Of a stretch of 64,000 nt of DNA, positions 55,819-64,000 are shown piece after piece (the first letter of the stretch is position 1; each line of letters starts with the position of its first letter). The stretch covers positions 1 through 64,000 of the forward strand of contig JAIDUK010000036.1 of the NCBI GenBank assembly GCA_029060215.1, in the 5' to 3' direction. The notes under the pieces were generated by a model that saw nothing but the letters and a program-made list of their open reading frames with translations, searched no databases and was not told where the DNA came from. Made by a program: the position numbers and the translations under genes. The DNA comes from Alistipes sp. GTDB lineage: Bacteria; Bacteroidota; Bacteroidia; Bacteroidales; Rikenellaceae.

Positions 55819-56617
55819 TGAAAAACTCGTCGGCGAAGATACGGATGCCCAACTGCTGCTCGTAGAGCTGCTCGACGGCGGCGCCGGTCGGGAGCGTATG
55901 GGTGATGCGCAAATCGCGCACGGAAACCGACGGCCGCCGCGGCGCATCGGTGAATGTGAGCAGATGGACCCGCAGCCGCCGGTGGGTGGAATCGGCCGAG
56001 AACTTGCGCGAGAGGGTCCCCTCGGCGAGCCGCCGCAAACTGACGGTATAGGTCTGGACGCGGCTGCTGTCGTCGCGCTCGAGCCACATCTGGCTGCGCA
56101 GCCCCCGGGTGTTGAGGTCGAGCGAATCGACAAGATAACGCAACCGCACCTCGTACTCGCCGGGCGCGACGTCGAAGACGAAACTGACCCTTGCCGTATC
56201 GGCGAGCGACCGCACGCGGAGCAGCGAATCGGCCCGGAGCGTACGGCGGGCCGCACGCAAGGCGACGTTGTCGACGGTATCGAGCACGGCGACCTCGCGG
56301 TTGAAGAACTTGCCCTCGGCCTCGAGCAAGTCGATGGCCCGCTCGACAACGTCGCCCAACCGGGCGCTCTTGCGCTTGGAAAAATTGCCGATGGTATAGT
56401 GGACGTCCTGCGTGGTGTAGCCGTAACGGGCGAAGATGGGCTCGTAGACGTTGAGCGAATCCTTGGCGAGGTTGCGGGTGCCGAGGTAGGCGTTGGCGAG
56501 GAACGCATCGTGGAAAATCAAAGCCAACTTGTCGTCGGGGATGATCCGGTGGTGGGAACACGCCCCTGCGGACAAAACGCAGGCGAGACAAAGCAAAAAA
56601 CGGAAGAAAGATTGCAT
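55790..56617 (-). CDS. DUF4296-domain lipoprotein
   Basis: A 275-residue protein with a lipobox signal peptide (Cys about residue 20, LSAGACS). The DUF4296 domain follows (IIPDDKLALIFHDAFLANAYL, KDSLNVYEPIFARYGYTTQDV, about 25-100), then a region of about 150 residues with strands and the motif FVFDVAPGEYEVRLRYLVDSLD. It is restricted to Bacteroidota. The function is unknown; it should reside in the envelope. It lies 2 bases after the ABC permease gene. Confidence 0.78.
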   Translation of the reverse strand: MQSFFRFLLCLACVLSAGACSHHRIIPDDKLALIFHDAFLANAYLGTRNLAKDSLNVYEPIFARYGYTTQDVHYTIGNFSKRKSARLGDVVERAIDLLEAEGKFFNREVAVLDTVDNVALRAARRTLRADSLLRVRSLADTARVSFVFDVAPGEYEVRLRYLVDSLDLNTRGLRSQMWLERDDSSRVQTYTVSLRRLAEGTLSRKFSADSTHRRLRVHLLTFTDAPRRPSVSVRDLRITHTLPTGAAVEQLYEQQLGIRIFADEFFSAAAPKDTL

Positions 56618-56619
56618 AC

Positions 56620-57825
56620 TCAAGAAGTCTTGACGATCATACTGCGAACGGTGATGTTGCTCAAGCAAAACGCCACGGCGGAAAAAGCGGCCGAGACGGC
56701 CAACAAATCGCCGAAGCGGAACTCGACGGGATAGCTTTTGGTGAGGAAACTCTCGGCGGGGATCTCGATGAACCCGAAATACTGCTGGGCGAGGGACAAC
56801 CCCACGCCGACCGCGAGCCCGCACAAAGCCCCGGCCCCGCAGATGAAGAGACCCTCGGTGCGGAAAATCCGCCGGACGACCGACCTGTCGGCGCCCAGAG
56901 CGGCGAGGGTCCGGATGTCGTCGCGCTTGTCGACGATGAGCATGGCCAACGCCCCGACCACGGAGAACGACGCGACGACGAGGACCAGAAGCGAGATGAA
57001 GAAGACGCCCCACTTCTCGTACGTCATGATCCGATAAAAAGAAGCCCGCATCTGGTAACGGGTCTGCACGCGGAACCGCTCGCCGACGGCCTGCGCGACG
57101 GCCGCCCGGGTCCGCTCGGCATCGGCCCCGGGAACCAACGCCACGGCGACGGCCGAGACGCGCCCGGGGCGGGCGAAAAGCTCCTGAGCCAACCTCAACG
57201 AAGCGAGGACCCGGGAACGCTCGCTCTCGAGGTCGACGGTGAAAGCCCCGCCGACGGGCACGGTCCGCCGGGTGAAATTCTGCACGGGCAACAACGACGA
57301 AAACGACCCCCTGCGGACGGCGTACAACCCGACCTCGGCGTCGGCCAACGACCTAATGCCGAGCATGTAAGCCATGGTCTGCCCGACGACGAGCCGCTCC
57401 AGATCGCCCAGACGCACCTCGGGCGACCCGGCGGTGACGGTCTCGCGGAACGGAAAGACCTCGCCGTAACGGTCGTCGACCCCGCGGACGACCGCCGCAG
57501 CCTGCCTGCCGCCCCGCTCCAACAAGACGCTCTGCTCCAGAAAAAACGACCACGCCCCGACCCCCGGCACGCGGGAGAGGGCGGCCGTATCGAGGTCGGC
57601 GACGGCGAACGTCTGCCCCTCGCGCGGCGAAACCGTGAGGTCGGCGTCGAAAGCGGAACAATTCTGCCGCACGAGCGCCTCGAACCCGTTGAACACGGAC
57701 AAGAGGATGATCATGGCGGCGACGGGAACCGCGACCGCGACGACGCTCAAGCCGGAGATCAGATGGACGACCGACCGCGAAGCGGATGCGAAGAAATAAC
57801 GCCGTGCGAAGAAGTACGAAAGCAT
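56620..57825 (-). CDS. FtsX-like ABC transporter permease (LolC/LolE type)
   Basis: A 401-residue permease. A membrane helix at about 20-45 (SGLSVVAVAVPVAAMIILLSVFNGFEA) is followed by a periplasmic MacB-like domain (about 50-260) and three C-terminal helices (about 275-300, 325-350, 365-390). This is the layout of LolC/E and MacB. It would extract lipoproteins or act as a mechanotransmitter with an ATPase encoded elsewhere. Its place among lipoprotein genes fits a Lol-type role, but that is inference. Confidence 0.82.
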   Translation of the reverse strand: MLSYFFARRYFFASASRSVVHLISGLSVVAVAVPVAAMIILLSVFNGFEALVRQNCSAFDADLTVSPREGQTFAVADLDTAALSRVPGVGAWSFFLEQSVLLERGGRQAAAVVRGVDDRYGEVFPFRETVTAGSPEVRLGDLERLVVGQTMAYMLGIRSLADAEVGLYAVRRGSFSSLLPVQNFTRRTVPVGGAFTVDLESERSRVLASLRLAQELFARPGRVSAVAVALVPGADAERTRAAVAQAVGERFRVQTRYQMRASFYRIMTYEKWGVFFISLLVLVVASFSVVGALAMLIVDKRDDIRTLAALGADRSVVRRIFRTEGLFICGAGALCGLAVGVGLSLAQQYFGFIEIPAESFLTKSYPVEFRFGDLLAVSAAFSAVAFCLSNITVRSMIVKTS

Positions 57826-57845
57826 TCGAAGGAAGAAAAAACGAA

Positions 57846-58184
57846 TTATTTTTTCAACGCCTGATCGATATGGTCGATGTACTCGAGCGAATCGTCGAGG
57901 AAGAACTGGATCTCGGGGACGCTCTTGAGCTGGTTGCGGATGCGCTGCCCAAGGGCCCGGCGGATGAACCAATTGTTCTGCTCGAGCGAATCGAGGAGCT
58001 CGCGGCTGCGCCCGAAGGGAAAGACGCTGACGTAGATCTTGGCATACCCGAAATCGGGCGAGACGCGCACGGCGGTGACGGTGACCAGAAGCCCCCGGAC
58101 GAAAGCGGCGCCCTCCTTCTGGAAGATCTCGGCGACGTCCTTCTGAATCTGTTTGGCGATTTTCTGCTGACGGGTGTTTTCCAT
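57846..58184 (-). CDS. rbfA: Ribosome-binding factor A
   Basis: A 112-residue KH-like protein needed for 30S maturation. The family pattern is clear: RQQKIAKQIQKDVAEIFQKE at the N-terminus, VTAVRVSPDFGYAKIYVSVFP in the middle and VPEIQFFLDDSLEYIDHIDQAL near the end. It is 20 bases upstream of the permease gene on the same strand. Confidence 0.93.
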   Translation of the reverse strand: MENTRQQKIAKQIQKDVAEIFQKEGAAFVRGLLVTVTAVRVSPDFGYAKIYVSVFPFGRSRELLDSLEQNNWFIRRALGQRIRNQLKSVPEIQFFLDDSLEYIDHIDQALKK

Positions 58185-58242
58185 AAGTTCGAAGAAAGAA
58201 CGGGGGCGCCGGGCTCGGGACGACGGCTCCCCGCAAGGTTTG

Positions 58243-59043
58243 CTAAAATCCGTATTTGAACACTTCGCGGTTCTTCTCCCGCTTGGGCCGGGGCGCCCAA
58301 GCGCGGAACCCCTCCCTGTTGAAACGATAACTCAGGCCGACGCTGATGTTGAGGTTGTCCAACGGCGACCGCATGGGTGTGGCCCAGAACGGATTCTCGG
58401 AACCGTCGGTCGAATTGTCGGCGTATTTGTTGCGGTTGCGCAGGATGTCGGAATAACCGAAGTAATAACGCACGCGGAAGTTGAGCTCGAACTGCCGGAT
58501 CAGGAGAGCGATGCCCCCGCCGCCCGCGAGCCCGTAGCCCCACCGGTTGTCGCGAGCCGTGCGGAAACGGTAATCGCCGCGCCAATCGCCGGCACCCCGC
58601 TCGCGGGCCCACTCGTTCTCGTAGGACGAAGAGAAATTGTAGGAGAACGTGGCGGCCGCCTCGAGGTAGACGCGCACGCGGTTGTGCAACAAATAGAAAT
58701 GGGGCTGCCAGACGATGGGCATGACCACCGAATTGATGCGGCGCGTATAATATAGGTAATCGGCCTTGTCGTCGACCTGCGAAGCGTTGGGCGCGAACGA
58801 GAACCCCTGCTGGAGAAACTCCAAATCGATGCCGAACCCGCCGACGAAACGCTGCGCGCCGTAGTAACGCCACGTGAGGCCGCCGCTGTACATGCCCCAG
58901 ACGGCGCGCGACTCCTGCTTGGGATCGAAGCGCCCGCTGGCCATGCCGTAACCGGCGACCCACCCGAACGTATGCTGTGCGGCGGCGCCCTGCCACCCGG
59001 CGAGGGCCGCGAACACGAAGAAAATATGCCTTAGTTTTTTCAT
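58243..59043 (-). CDS. Outer membrane beta-barrel protein (DUF6089-like)
   Basis: A 266-residue protein with a signal peptide (about 1-22, ending AAAQ) and aromatic beta strands (GGLTWRYYG, GGFGIDLEFLQQGFSF, LNISVGLSYRFN). It has repeated Tyr/Arg-rich turns and a basic C-terminus. This fits Bacteroidota OMP_b-brl or DUF6089-type barrels. The function is unknown. The start at 59043 gives the signal peptide. It belongs to the envelope-protein run and follows the Ig-like lipoprotein gene after 8 bases. Confidence 0.7.
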   Translation of the reverse strand: MKKLRHIFFVFAALAGWQGAAAQHTFGWVAGYGMASGRFDPKQESRAVWGMYSGGLTWRYYGAQRFVGGFGIDLEFLQQGFSFAPNASQVDDKADYLYYTRRINSVVMPIVWQPHFYLLHNRVRVYLEAAATFSYNFSSSYENEWARERGAGDWRGDYRFRTARDNRWGYGLAGGGGIALLIRQFELNFRVRYYFGYSDILRNRNKYADNSTDGSENPFWATPMRSPLDNLNISVGLSYRFNREGFRAWAPRPKREKNREVFKYGF

Positions 59044-59051
59044 GCGAATGG

Positions 59052-61097
59052 CTATCTCATCCCTTGAAACATCCCAGCCGAAGAACTCCGGCCGCCGAAA
59101 CCGCCCATCGTACCGCTGCTCTGCGGCGCCGACGAAGCGCTGCGCTGCGGACCCTCCTTGGCGCGCTTCTCCTCCTCGCGCCGCAGGCGCTGCATCTCGC
59201 GCTCGTCCAGAAGCCGCGAGAGCGACTGCATGGTGACGGGAGCGAAAAGCCGGGGCATGTCCATCGTGAACTCGATCTCCCAATTGGCCTTGGCGGCGAA
59301 AGTATCCTCGCCCTGCTCGTCGACGAACATCTCGGCCCGCTCGGGCTGCCGCCGGGCGACGACGTCGCCCGTGTCCCAACGGCCGTTGCCGTCGAGGTCC
59401 TCGATGACGCGGAAGCGGATTTCGCCGGGAGCGACGTAGTTGAACTGCACGGGGCCGGAGACGACGTGGCGCCGCTCCTGCTTGAGCGCCCCGCTGCCGT
59501 CGAGCAACTGGACGACGTACTGCACCCCCTCGCGCCCGCGGACGTCGATCTTGACGGTGGCAAACTTCTCGGGGTCGAGGACGGTATACTTACCCACGAT
59601 GGAATCGTTGGAGAACCCGGCGATGTCGGTGATGGCCCCGGCCGGAACGGTGAGGGTATACTGCCCGCCCGACTTCCACGGAGCCCGGACATACCACCGC
59701 CGCAACGACGCCGTGTCGCGGACGAACCGCACGGGGACGTCCTCGATCGACTGGTCGGGCCGAACGACGGTCAAGAGCATGGCGGCGGAATCGAGCCGGG
59801 CGAGGGGATACTCGAAATCGACGGCGAGATGGTTCTCGGGGTTGACCTCGCCGCTGAGCGGGAGCTTGAAAACGAACGGACTGGGCTTCTTGGGCTCGAC
59901 CCACTCCTCGCCGGCCTCCTCGGCCTTGCGCCGCTCGCGCTCGAGCCGTTCGCGCTCGCGCTCCTGCTCCTTGGTCTCGATGAACCGCCACGAGAGCTTC
60001 AACGGCTCGGTGACCCGCTGGAGCGTGTTGACGGAATCGTGTCTGAAATAAACGACCGACCCGCGGATGGTATCGGGCAGCTGGGCGCTCGGCACGGTGA
60101 ACCAAACGGCCAACGTATCGCGCCCGGCGGTCTGGGGCTCGACGATGAACCCGCCCTCGGGGATGCTGTCGAAACGGATGCTGTCGATCTGCGGATGGGG
60201 CGCAGAGAAGTAGAGCATGGCCTTGTGCTGCAAAGGCCGCTCGGCCTGCGAAAGAAGCTGCCGCCGGAAAGCCCGGTCGGTGAACATGCGCAGGTACAAC
60301 TGGGGCTCGGCGGAGACGTACTGCCGGAGCGAATCGTACCACATGGCGAAATCGGGCATCTCGGCGGGGTTGAAAGTCCCGTCGAGGAAACCGACCTGAT
60401 CGGACCCGGGCTCGTAGAGCTGGTTGTCGTTCTTGTCCTGCACGGCGTAGACCCTGTAGGGGATGGGCTTGAGGTTCTGCGCGATGAAGATGCCGTTGTT
60501 CTCGGCGCGGGCGATGACGGCGGGCGAATGGTTGAAGAGGGTCGAATCGTACTCCTCGACGCTTCCGACCGAATCGGCGGGGAAGAACCAGATGAAAGTC
60601 TTCGACACGGAATCGGCCTTGTAGGCATCGGCGGTATAACCGGAGAGGATCATGGAATCGATCTCGGGCCCGGTGGAGAAGACGTAGCGCATGGAATGGA
60701 GCGGATTGCCCTCGTTGTTGTCGCGCAAGGCGCTGCCGAAATTGAGCGCATAGGTGGTGTTGGGCAGGAGCGTATCGCGCAACTGGATGACGACCCCGCG
60801 GCCGCGCAAGGTGACGGTGGGCTTCTTCTTCATCTGCGGCGAAGTGAAGAACTCCTTCTGCTGGTCCTTGAGCTGGACGAACTCGTCGAACTCGATGTAG
60901 ATCTTCTCGTGGCCGACGAGGGGCCGGCCGGTAGAAAAATTGTCGGGCGTCATGTTGACGATGACGGGCGGCAAAGTGTCGCGGGGCCCGCCGGAGGGAA
61001 CCATCATACTGGCGCACCGGCTGAAGAAAGCCGACGCGAAGAAGAGCACCGCGCAAGCGCGCAAGACGGGAAGCGTATGGGGAAAACGGATCTTCAT
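59052..61097 (-). CDS. Large Ig-like-domain (SbsA-type) lipoprotein
   Basis: A 681-residue protein with a signal peptide and a likely lipid-anchor cysteine (FFSRCAS, about residue 28). An N-terminal bacterial Ig-like domain follows (GGPRDTLPPVIVNMTPDNFSTG, about 36-140). Further beta domains come next, then a strongly charged helix (QERERERLERERRKAEEAGEEW, about 420-445). A closing Gly/Ser/Met-rich tail ends it. Such Bacteroidota proteins are cell-surface or periplasmic and of unknown role. The start overlaps the upstream lipoprotein stop by four bases. Confidence 0.72.
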   Translation of the reverse strand: MKIRFPHTLPVLRACAVLFFASAFFSRCASMMVPSGGPRDTLPPVIVNMTPDNFSTGRPLVGHEKIYIEFDEFVQLKDQQKEFFTSPQMKKKPTVTLRGRGVVIQLRDTLLPNTTYALNFGSALRDNNEGNPLHSMRYVFSTGPEIDSMILSGYTADAYKADSVSKTFIWFFPADSVGSVEEYDSTLFNHSPAVIARAENNGIFIAQNLKPIPYRVYAVQDKNDNQLYEPGSDQVGFLDGTFNPAEMPDFAMWYDSLRQYVSAEPQLYLRMFTDRAFRRQLLSQAERPLQHKAMLYFSAPHPQIDSIRFDSIPEGGFIVEPQTAGRDTLAVWFTVPSAQLPDTIRGSVVYFRHDSVNTLQRVTEPLKLSWRFIETKEQERERERLERERRKAEEAGEEWVEPKKPSPFVFKLPLSGEVNPENHLAVDFEYPLARLDSAAMLLTVVRPDQSIEDVPVRFVRDTASLRRWYVRAPWKSGGQYTLTVPAGAITDIAGFSNDSIVGKYTVLDPEKFATVKIDVRGREGVQYVVQLLDGSGALKQERRHVVSGPVQFNYVAPGEIRFRVIEDLDGNGRWDTGDVVARRQPERAEMFVDEQGEDTFAAKANWEIEFTMDMPRLFAPVTMQSLSRLLDEREMQRLRREEEKRAKEGPQRSASSAPQSSGTMGGFGGRSSSAGMFQGMR

Positions 61098-62047
61098 CGT
61101 ACTAAAAAGGTTTGGCTCTCCCCGGCGGAATCGGGAGCGTAGAGATCGCAGACGAAACACCACCCGTCGGTCTCGACGATCCACTGCTGCAACCACGGCC
61201 GGAAAAGCACGGAGAAATCGACGCTGGCACCGGAGAGGTCGACCTCGGCCTTGGTATAGGCATAGGTGCGGTGTGCACGGTCGACGACGACGAGCATGAT
61301 GGGCGAAGCGGTGGCCTCCAAACTATAGAACGAACTCTCCGGAACGGGATAAGCGGGGAAATCGGGCGACGTACGTGTCTGGCCGGAACTCTTGGAAGTG
61401 AGGACCCCGTTGACGGCATCGTCGTAGGAAGCGATGCGCCAAGCAACGGTGTCGGCGGCGTAAGCGTAGATCTTGGGCTGGGAGAGCGGCTCGGACGGCC
61501 CGCCCTCCTCGGACTGGGCCTGCGCATCGACGAGACACTCGACGCGGGTAGGATCGACGTAAAAATCGTTGAAGAAAAGCCAATTGCCCCACTTGTAGGA
61601 ACGCCCCGACTTCCACGGCTGGAAAATCAGGGAGACGGTGAGCGCGGAGAGGTTCTCGCCGATCTGCTGCCGGGTACAAGCGTAGAGCCGGTCGACGGGG
61701 TCGACGACGACGACCATCTGCCACTCGCGGTCGAGGGCCAGACTGATCCACCCGCTCTGGCCGTAAGGCTGCGACGAAGCGTAAGGCGCCGACTGCCTGA
61801 CGGAAGGATCGGTGCGGGAAGTGATGATCCCGGCGAGGGCGTCGTCGTAGGAAGCGACGGTCCAAGCCGCGGTATCGGCGTCGAAAGCGAAAGCCACGGC
61901 CCCCTCGACGGGAGTGCGCGACGCATCGTCGGACGTGGCCTCGCGCAAGGGCTTGATGACGTAACGGGTGCGGAAAGCGACCTCCTTGAAACAAGAAACC
62001 GCAAGGATGGCGACGACGAACGGAAGTATGAACCCTATTTTTCGCAT
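61094..62047 (-). CDS. Lipoprotein with two tandem homologous domains
   Basis: A protein of 317 residues with a lipobox (ILAVSC, Cys about residue 19). Two homologous repeats follow, about 50-165 and 205-310. Each has xAxDTxAWxxASYDDAxxGxxTS near its start, a VVVDxxxRxYAxT strand pair and a closing LxFxPW...W.F..D(F/L)Y. The family is not recognised. Its stop overlaps the Ig-like lipoprotein start (ATGA), so the two are coupled and may act together on the outer membrane. Confidence 0.68.
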   Translation of the reverse strand: MRKIGFILPFVVAILAVSCFKEVAFRTRYVIKPLREATSDDASRTPVEGAVAFAFDADTAAWTVASYDDALAGIITSRTDPSVRQSAPYASSQPYGQSGWISLALDREWQMVVVVDPVDRLYACTRQQIGENLSALTVSLIFQPWKSGRSYKWGNWLFFNDFYVDPTRVECLVDAQAQSEEGGPSEPLSQPKIYAYAADTVAWRIASYDDAVNGVLTSKSSGQTRTSPDFPAYPVPESSFYSLEATASPIMLVVVDRAHRTYAYTKAEVDLSGASVDFSVLFRPWLQQWIVETDGWCFVCDLYAPDSAGESQTFLVR

Positions 62048-62553
62048 GGCTGAACGGATGACTGGGCGGCCCGCAAGGCATCGAGCAACTGACCGACGGT
62101 GAGCCCCGAAACGGGATGCCGGCGGGAACGCATGATCTCGCAGAGGGGCACGAGGGCGAACTCGCGCTCGGCCAACCGGGGATGGGGCACGCAAAGGCGC
62201 TCGCTATGGATGACGGCATCGTCGTAGAAGAGGATGTCGATGTCGATGGGCCTTGAGACGTAAGCAGCCCCGGTACGCGCCTTCTCGAGGGTCTCGGCGG
62301 CGCGGTTGCGGCCGAGCTCGGACTCGATCCGCTGCACGGCGTCGAGCACCTCCTCGGGCGAGAGGTCGGTGTCGACCTCGAGCGCCTGATTGGAAAAACG
62401 CCCGCCGCCGTCGAAGCCCCACGGCTCGCTTTGGTAACGATGCGAACAATGCAACACGGCCCCGACGCGGGCGTTGACGAGCTGCTGCGCCGACTGGAGG
62501 GTACGCTTGACGTCCCCGATATTGCCGCCTAAGAGAAGAACCGCACGTGCCAT
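62035..62553 (-). CDS. folK: 6-hydroxymethyl-7,8-dihydropterin pyrophosphokinase
   Basis: A 172-residue enzyme of folate synthesis. It has the family features LLGGNIGD at the N-terminus, YQSEPWGF and FSNQALEV in the substrate loop, and the signature RPIDIDILFYDDAVI followed by VPHPRLAEREFAL. It overlaps the start of the lipoprotein gene by 13 bases and follows holB by 3 bases. Confidence 0.94.
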   Translation of the reverse strand: MARAVLLLGGNIGDVKRTLQSAQQLVNARVGAVLHCSHRYQSEPWGFDGGGRFSNQALEVDTDLSPEEVLDAVQRIESELGRNRAAETLEKARTGAAYVSRPIDIDILFYDDAVIHSERLCVPHPRLAEREFALVPLCEIMRSRRHPVSGLTVGQLLDALRAAQSSVQPCEK

Positions 62554-62556
62554 AGA

Positions 62557-63702
62557 CTACAGATGCTTTATGAGTTTGCTCACCGCGAGGGCGAAATGGG
62601 TGAAGACGATGGCGGGGTTGCCGTTCTGCGACAACTGTGCCGCGGCGCTCTCGATCTGCGCGATGAGCGGCTCGATGTTGAGCGGCCCGACGAAGGGAGC
62701 GAACTTGGAACAAAAAGCCAACTCCTCGCCCCAAATATAACCGATTTCGGGGATCCCGGCATGGAGCATGAAACTTTCGCGCAACAACCGTGCGGCATCG
62801 GAGAGGAAAACCCGCTGCTGCTCGCGCGAAAGCTGGGCGGCCTCCTCGGCCCAAGCGACGAGCTCGAGATGCTTGTCGTTGTAACTCAACCGCATCAACG
62901 CACAGAACAACTCGAAATTCTCGTGCCGCAAAGCATCGTTCTCCCCGGCGGCCAGATGCTGCAACTCCAACAAACTGCCGCCTGCCAACCGGGCCATGCT
63001 ATGCGCCTGCACGGGGTCGGCGACGCCGCACTCCGCGGCAGCGCGCTCCAACACCTCGGGGGCGATGCGCGGCACGGCGACCTCCTGCGTACGCGAGAGA
63101 ATGGTGGGCAGCAACCGGTCGGGCCGCTCGGAGACGAGGATGAAGAGGGTACGCTCCCACGGCTCCTCGAGAATCTTGAGAATCTTGTTGGCGGCCTCCT
63201 CGTTCATGGCCTCGGGAAGCCATACGAGCATGGTCTTGTAATCGGCCTCGAAACTCTTGAAGGAGAGCTTGCGGATGATCTCGTCGGCCTCGCGGGCGGA
63301 GATCATCCCCTTGAGCGTCTTGCCCAGATCGAGCCGGTCGTACCAATCCTGCGGCGAAAAGTAACCCCGGCGCTCGGCGAACAACTCGCGGAAACGGGGC
63401 AGAAACTCGTCGCTCAACATGACCTCGCCCGACTTCTTGCCCTGCTTGTTGACGGGAAAGACGAGGTGGAAGTCGGGGTGGGCCAAAGCAGCGACCTGCC
63501 TGCAATCGGGACACTCGCCGCACGAATCGCCGTCGTGGCGATGGCGGCAACAAAGATACTGGACGTAGGCGACGGCCAAGGCCAACGCCCCGGCCCCGGC
63601 GGCCCCGGTGAAGAGCTGGGCATGGCTGACGCGCCCGGCATCGACCGACCGCGCCAAATGCTGCTTGAGCTCCTCCTGTCCTATGATATCGGCGAAACGC
63701 AT
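62557..63702 (-). CDS. holB: DNA polymerase III delta-prime-like clamp loader subunit
   Basis: A 381-residue protein of the AAA+ clamp-loader fold. The zinc-binding cysteines are in CRHRHDGDSCGECPDC (about 52-67). The sensor region LVSERPDRLLPTILSRTQ and the expected helical C-terminus are present. The P-loop position reads GAAGAGALA without the lysine, as is usual for delta-prime, which does not hydrolyse ATP. It would help load the sliding clamp. It is 3 bases downstream of the flippase gene. Confidence 0.87.
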   Translation of the reverse strand: MRFADIIGQEELKQHLARSVDAGRVSHAQLFTGAAGAGALALAVAYVQYLCCRHRHDGDSCGECPDCRQVAALAHPDFHLVFPVNKQGKKSGEVMLSDEFLPRFRELFAERRGYFSPQDWYDRLDLGKTLKGMISAREADEIIRKLSFKSFEADYKTMLVWLPEAMNEEAANKILKILEEPWERTLFILVSERPDRLLPTILSRTQEVAVPRIAPEVLERAAAECGVADPVQAHSMARLAGGSLLELQHLAAGENDALRHENFELFCALMRLSYNDKHLELVAWAEEAAQLSREQQRVFLSDAARLLRESFMLHAGIPEIGYIWGEELAFCSKFAPFVGPLNIEPLIAQIESAAAQLSQNGNPAIVFTHFALAVSKLIKHL

Positions 63703-63705
63703 CTG

Positions 63706-64000
63706 TTATCTTTTTCTGAAAACGGACCTTGCCAACGCCCCGACGTCGATGCGCTCGCGCCGGACGAGGTAGGCCGAATAAGCCGCAAACAACACTATAT
63801 TAAACGCATAGGCGACCCACATATTGCCCGCGCTCCGACCGAAGAACTCGGCGACGAAGAACACGGCCAACGCCACGGCGGCGAACTCGCCGATGCGCCC
63901 CCACTCGTAGGGCGTAGGGAAGAAACGCCGGTTGAGCCACCAACTGACGGCGACCATGACGCTCTCGCTGGCCAACCGGGCCCAAGCGGCGCCGAAGTAA
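63706..64000 (-). CDS. Polysaccharide flippase-type membrane protein, C-terminal part (cut by window edge)
   Basis: Only the last 97 or so codons are present; the reading frame continues beyond base 64000. Visible are the end of one region (YFGAAWARLASESVMVAVSWW) and two hydrophobic segments (IGEFAAVALAVFFVAEFF, MWVAYAFNIVLFAAYSAYL) with a basic tail. This pattern fits the C-terminus of MATE/Wzx-type oligosaccharide flippases. The start and full length cannot be judged. Confidence 0.65.
   Translation of the reverse strand, partial: YFGAAWARLASESVMVAVSWWLNRRFFPTPYEWGRIGEFAAVALAVFFVAEFFGRSAGNMWVAYAFNIVLFAAYSAYLVRRERIDVGALARSVFRKR

Noticed and set aside
62557..63702. Inactivated clamp-loader ATPase because the P-loop lysine is missing
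   Set aside because: Loss of the P-loop lysine is normal for the delta-prime subunit and not a sign of decay.

Overview
The window reads as the start of a contig from a GC-rich member of the Bacteroidota, most likely Bacteroidales and Alistipes-like (Rikenellaceae). The reasons are Bacteroidota-type promoters (-7 TAnnTTTG or TAnnTTCG with a -33 TTTG), little use of Shine-Dalgarno sequences, family-restricted proteins (DUF4271, DUF4296, PorT-like barrels, the Bacteroidota omega-like RNA polymerase subunit), an anaerobic sulfatase-maturase-type radical SAM enzyme, and gene neighbourhoods such as bamD-rpoZ-coaBC-recN and hemD-rnpA-yidD. The genus is an inference. Bases 13-46 are a slightly mutated Nextera sequencing adapter, so the first ~50 bases are artefactual.

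Layout. 190-4231: bamD, rpoZ-like, coaBC, recN. 4347-6139: ECF sigma factor and zinc-finger anti-sigma. 6213-8129 (minus): groL-groES. 8378-8775: tRNA-His, with its 3' end and terminator duplicated downstream. 8779-11653 (minus): radical SAM maturase and enolase. 12041-18999: beta-barrel gene with a G9 promoter spacer, divergent queA/nadB, prfC, a YczE-like membrane protein and a nucleotidyltransferase. 19116-31089 (mostly plus): lnt, folC, a LysE-type exporter, cmk, ispH, an S41 protease, an orphan histidine kinase, DUF4271, hemD, rnpA and yidD. 31150-38172 (minus): cation diffusion facilitator translationally coupled to a hemerythrin-LuxR regulator, an LTA-synthase-like enzyme, upp, hflX and tonB. 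38478-48940: rlmN, a secreted thioredoxin-like protein, rsmG, rluD-PASTA-lptF/G-tgt, a glycosyltransferase, a second ECF sigma factor and a YgiQ-type radical SAM protein. 49162-54408 (minus): YeiH-type transporter, two paralogous OprP-like porins, recO and prmA. 54566-55477: xerD. 55474-64000 (minus): a long close-packed run of envelope lipoproteins and membrane proteins with rbfA, folK and holB, ending in a flippase cut by the window edge.

Most of this is conserved housekeeping and envelope biogenesis. I see no prophage, insertion sequence, CRISPR array, restriction or other defence system. The most unusual material is intergenic. A family of elements with heptameric GTGAAAG-type arms around variable cores often sits directly on stop codons. 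One pair of these forms a perfect 66-bp inverted repeat around the thioredoxin-like gene, and one supplies 17 phased heptamers directly upstream of rsmG. Other points worth checking are the tRNA-His 3' duplication, the G9 promoter spacer, the two tandem-repeat arrays between hflX and tonB, and the hemerythrin-LuxR/CDF gene pair.
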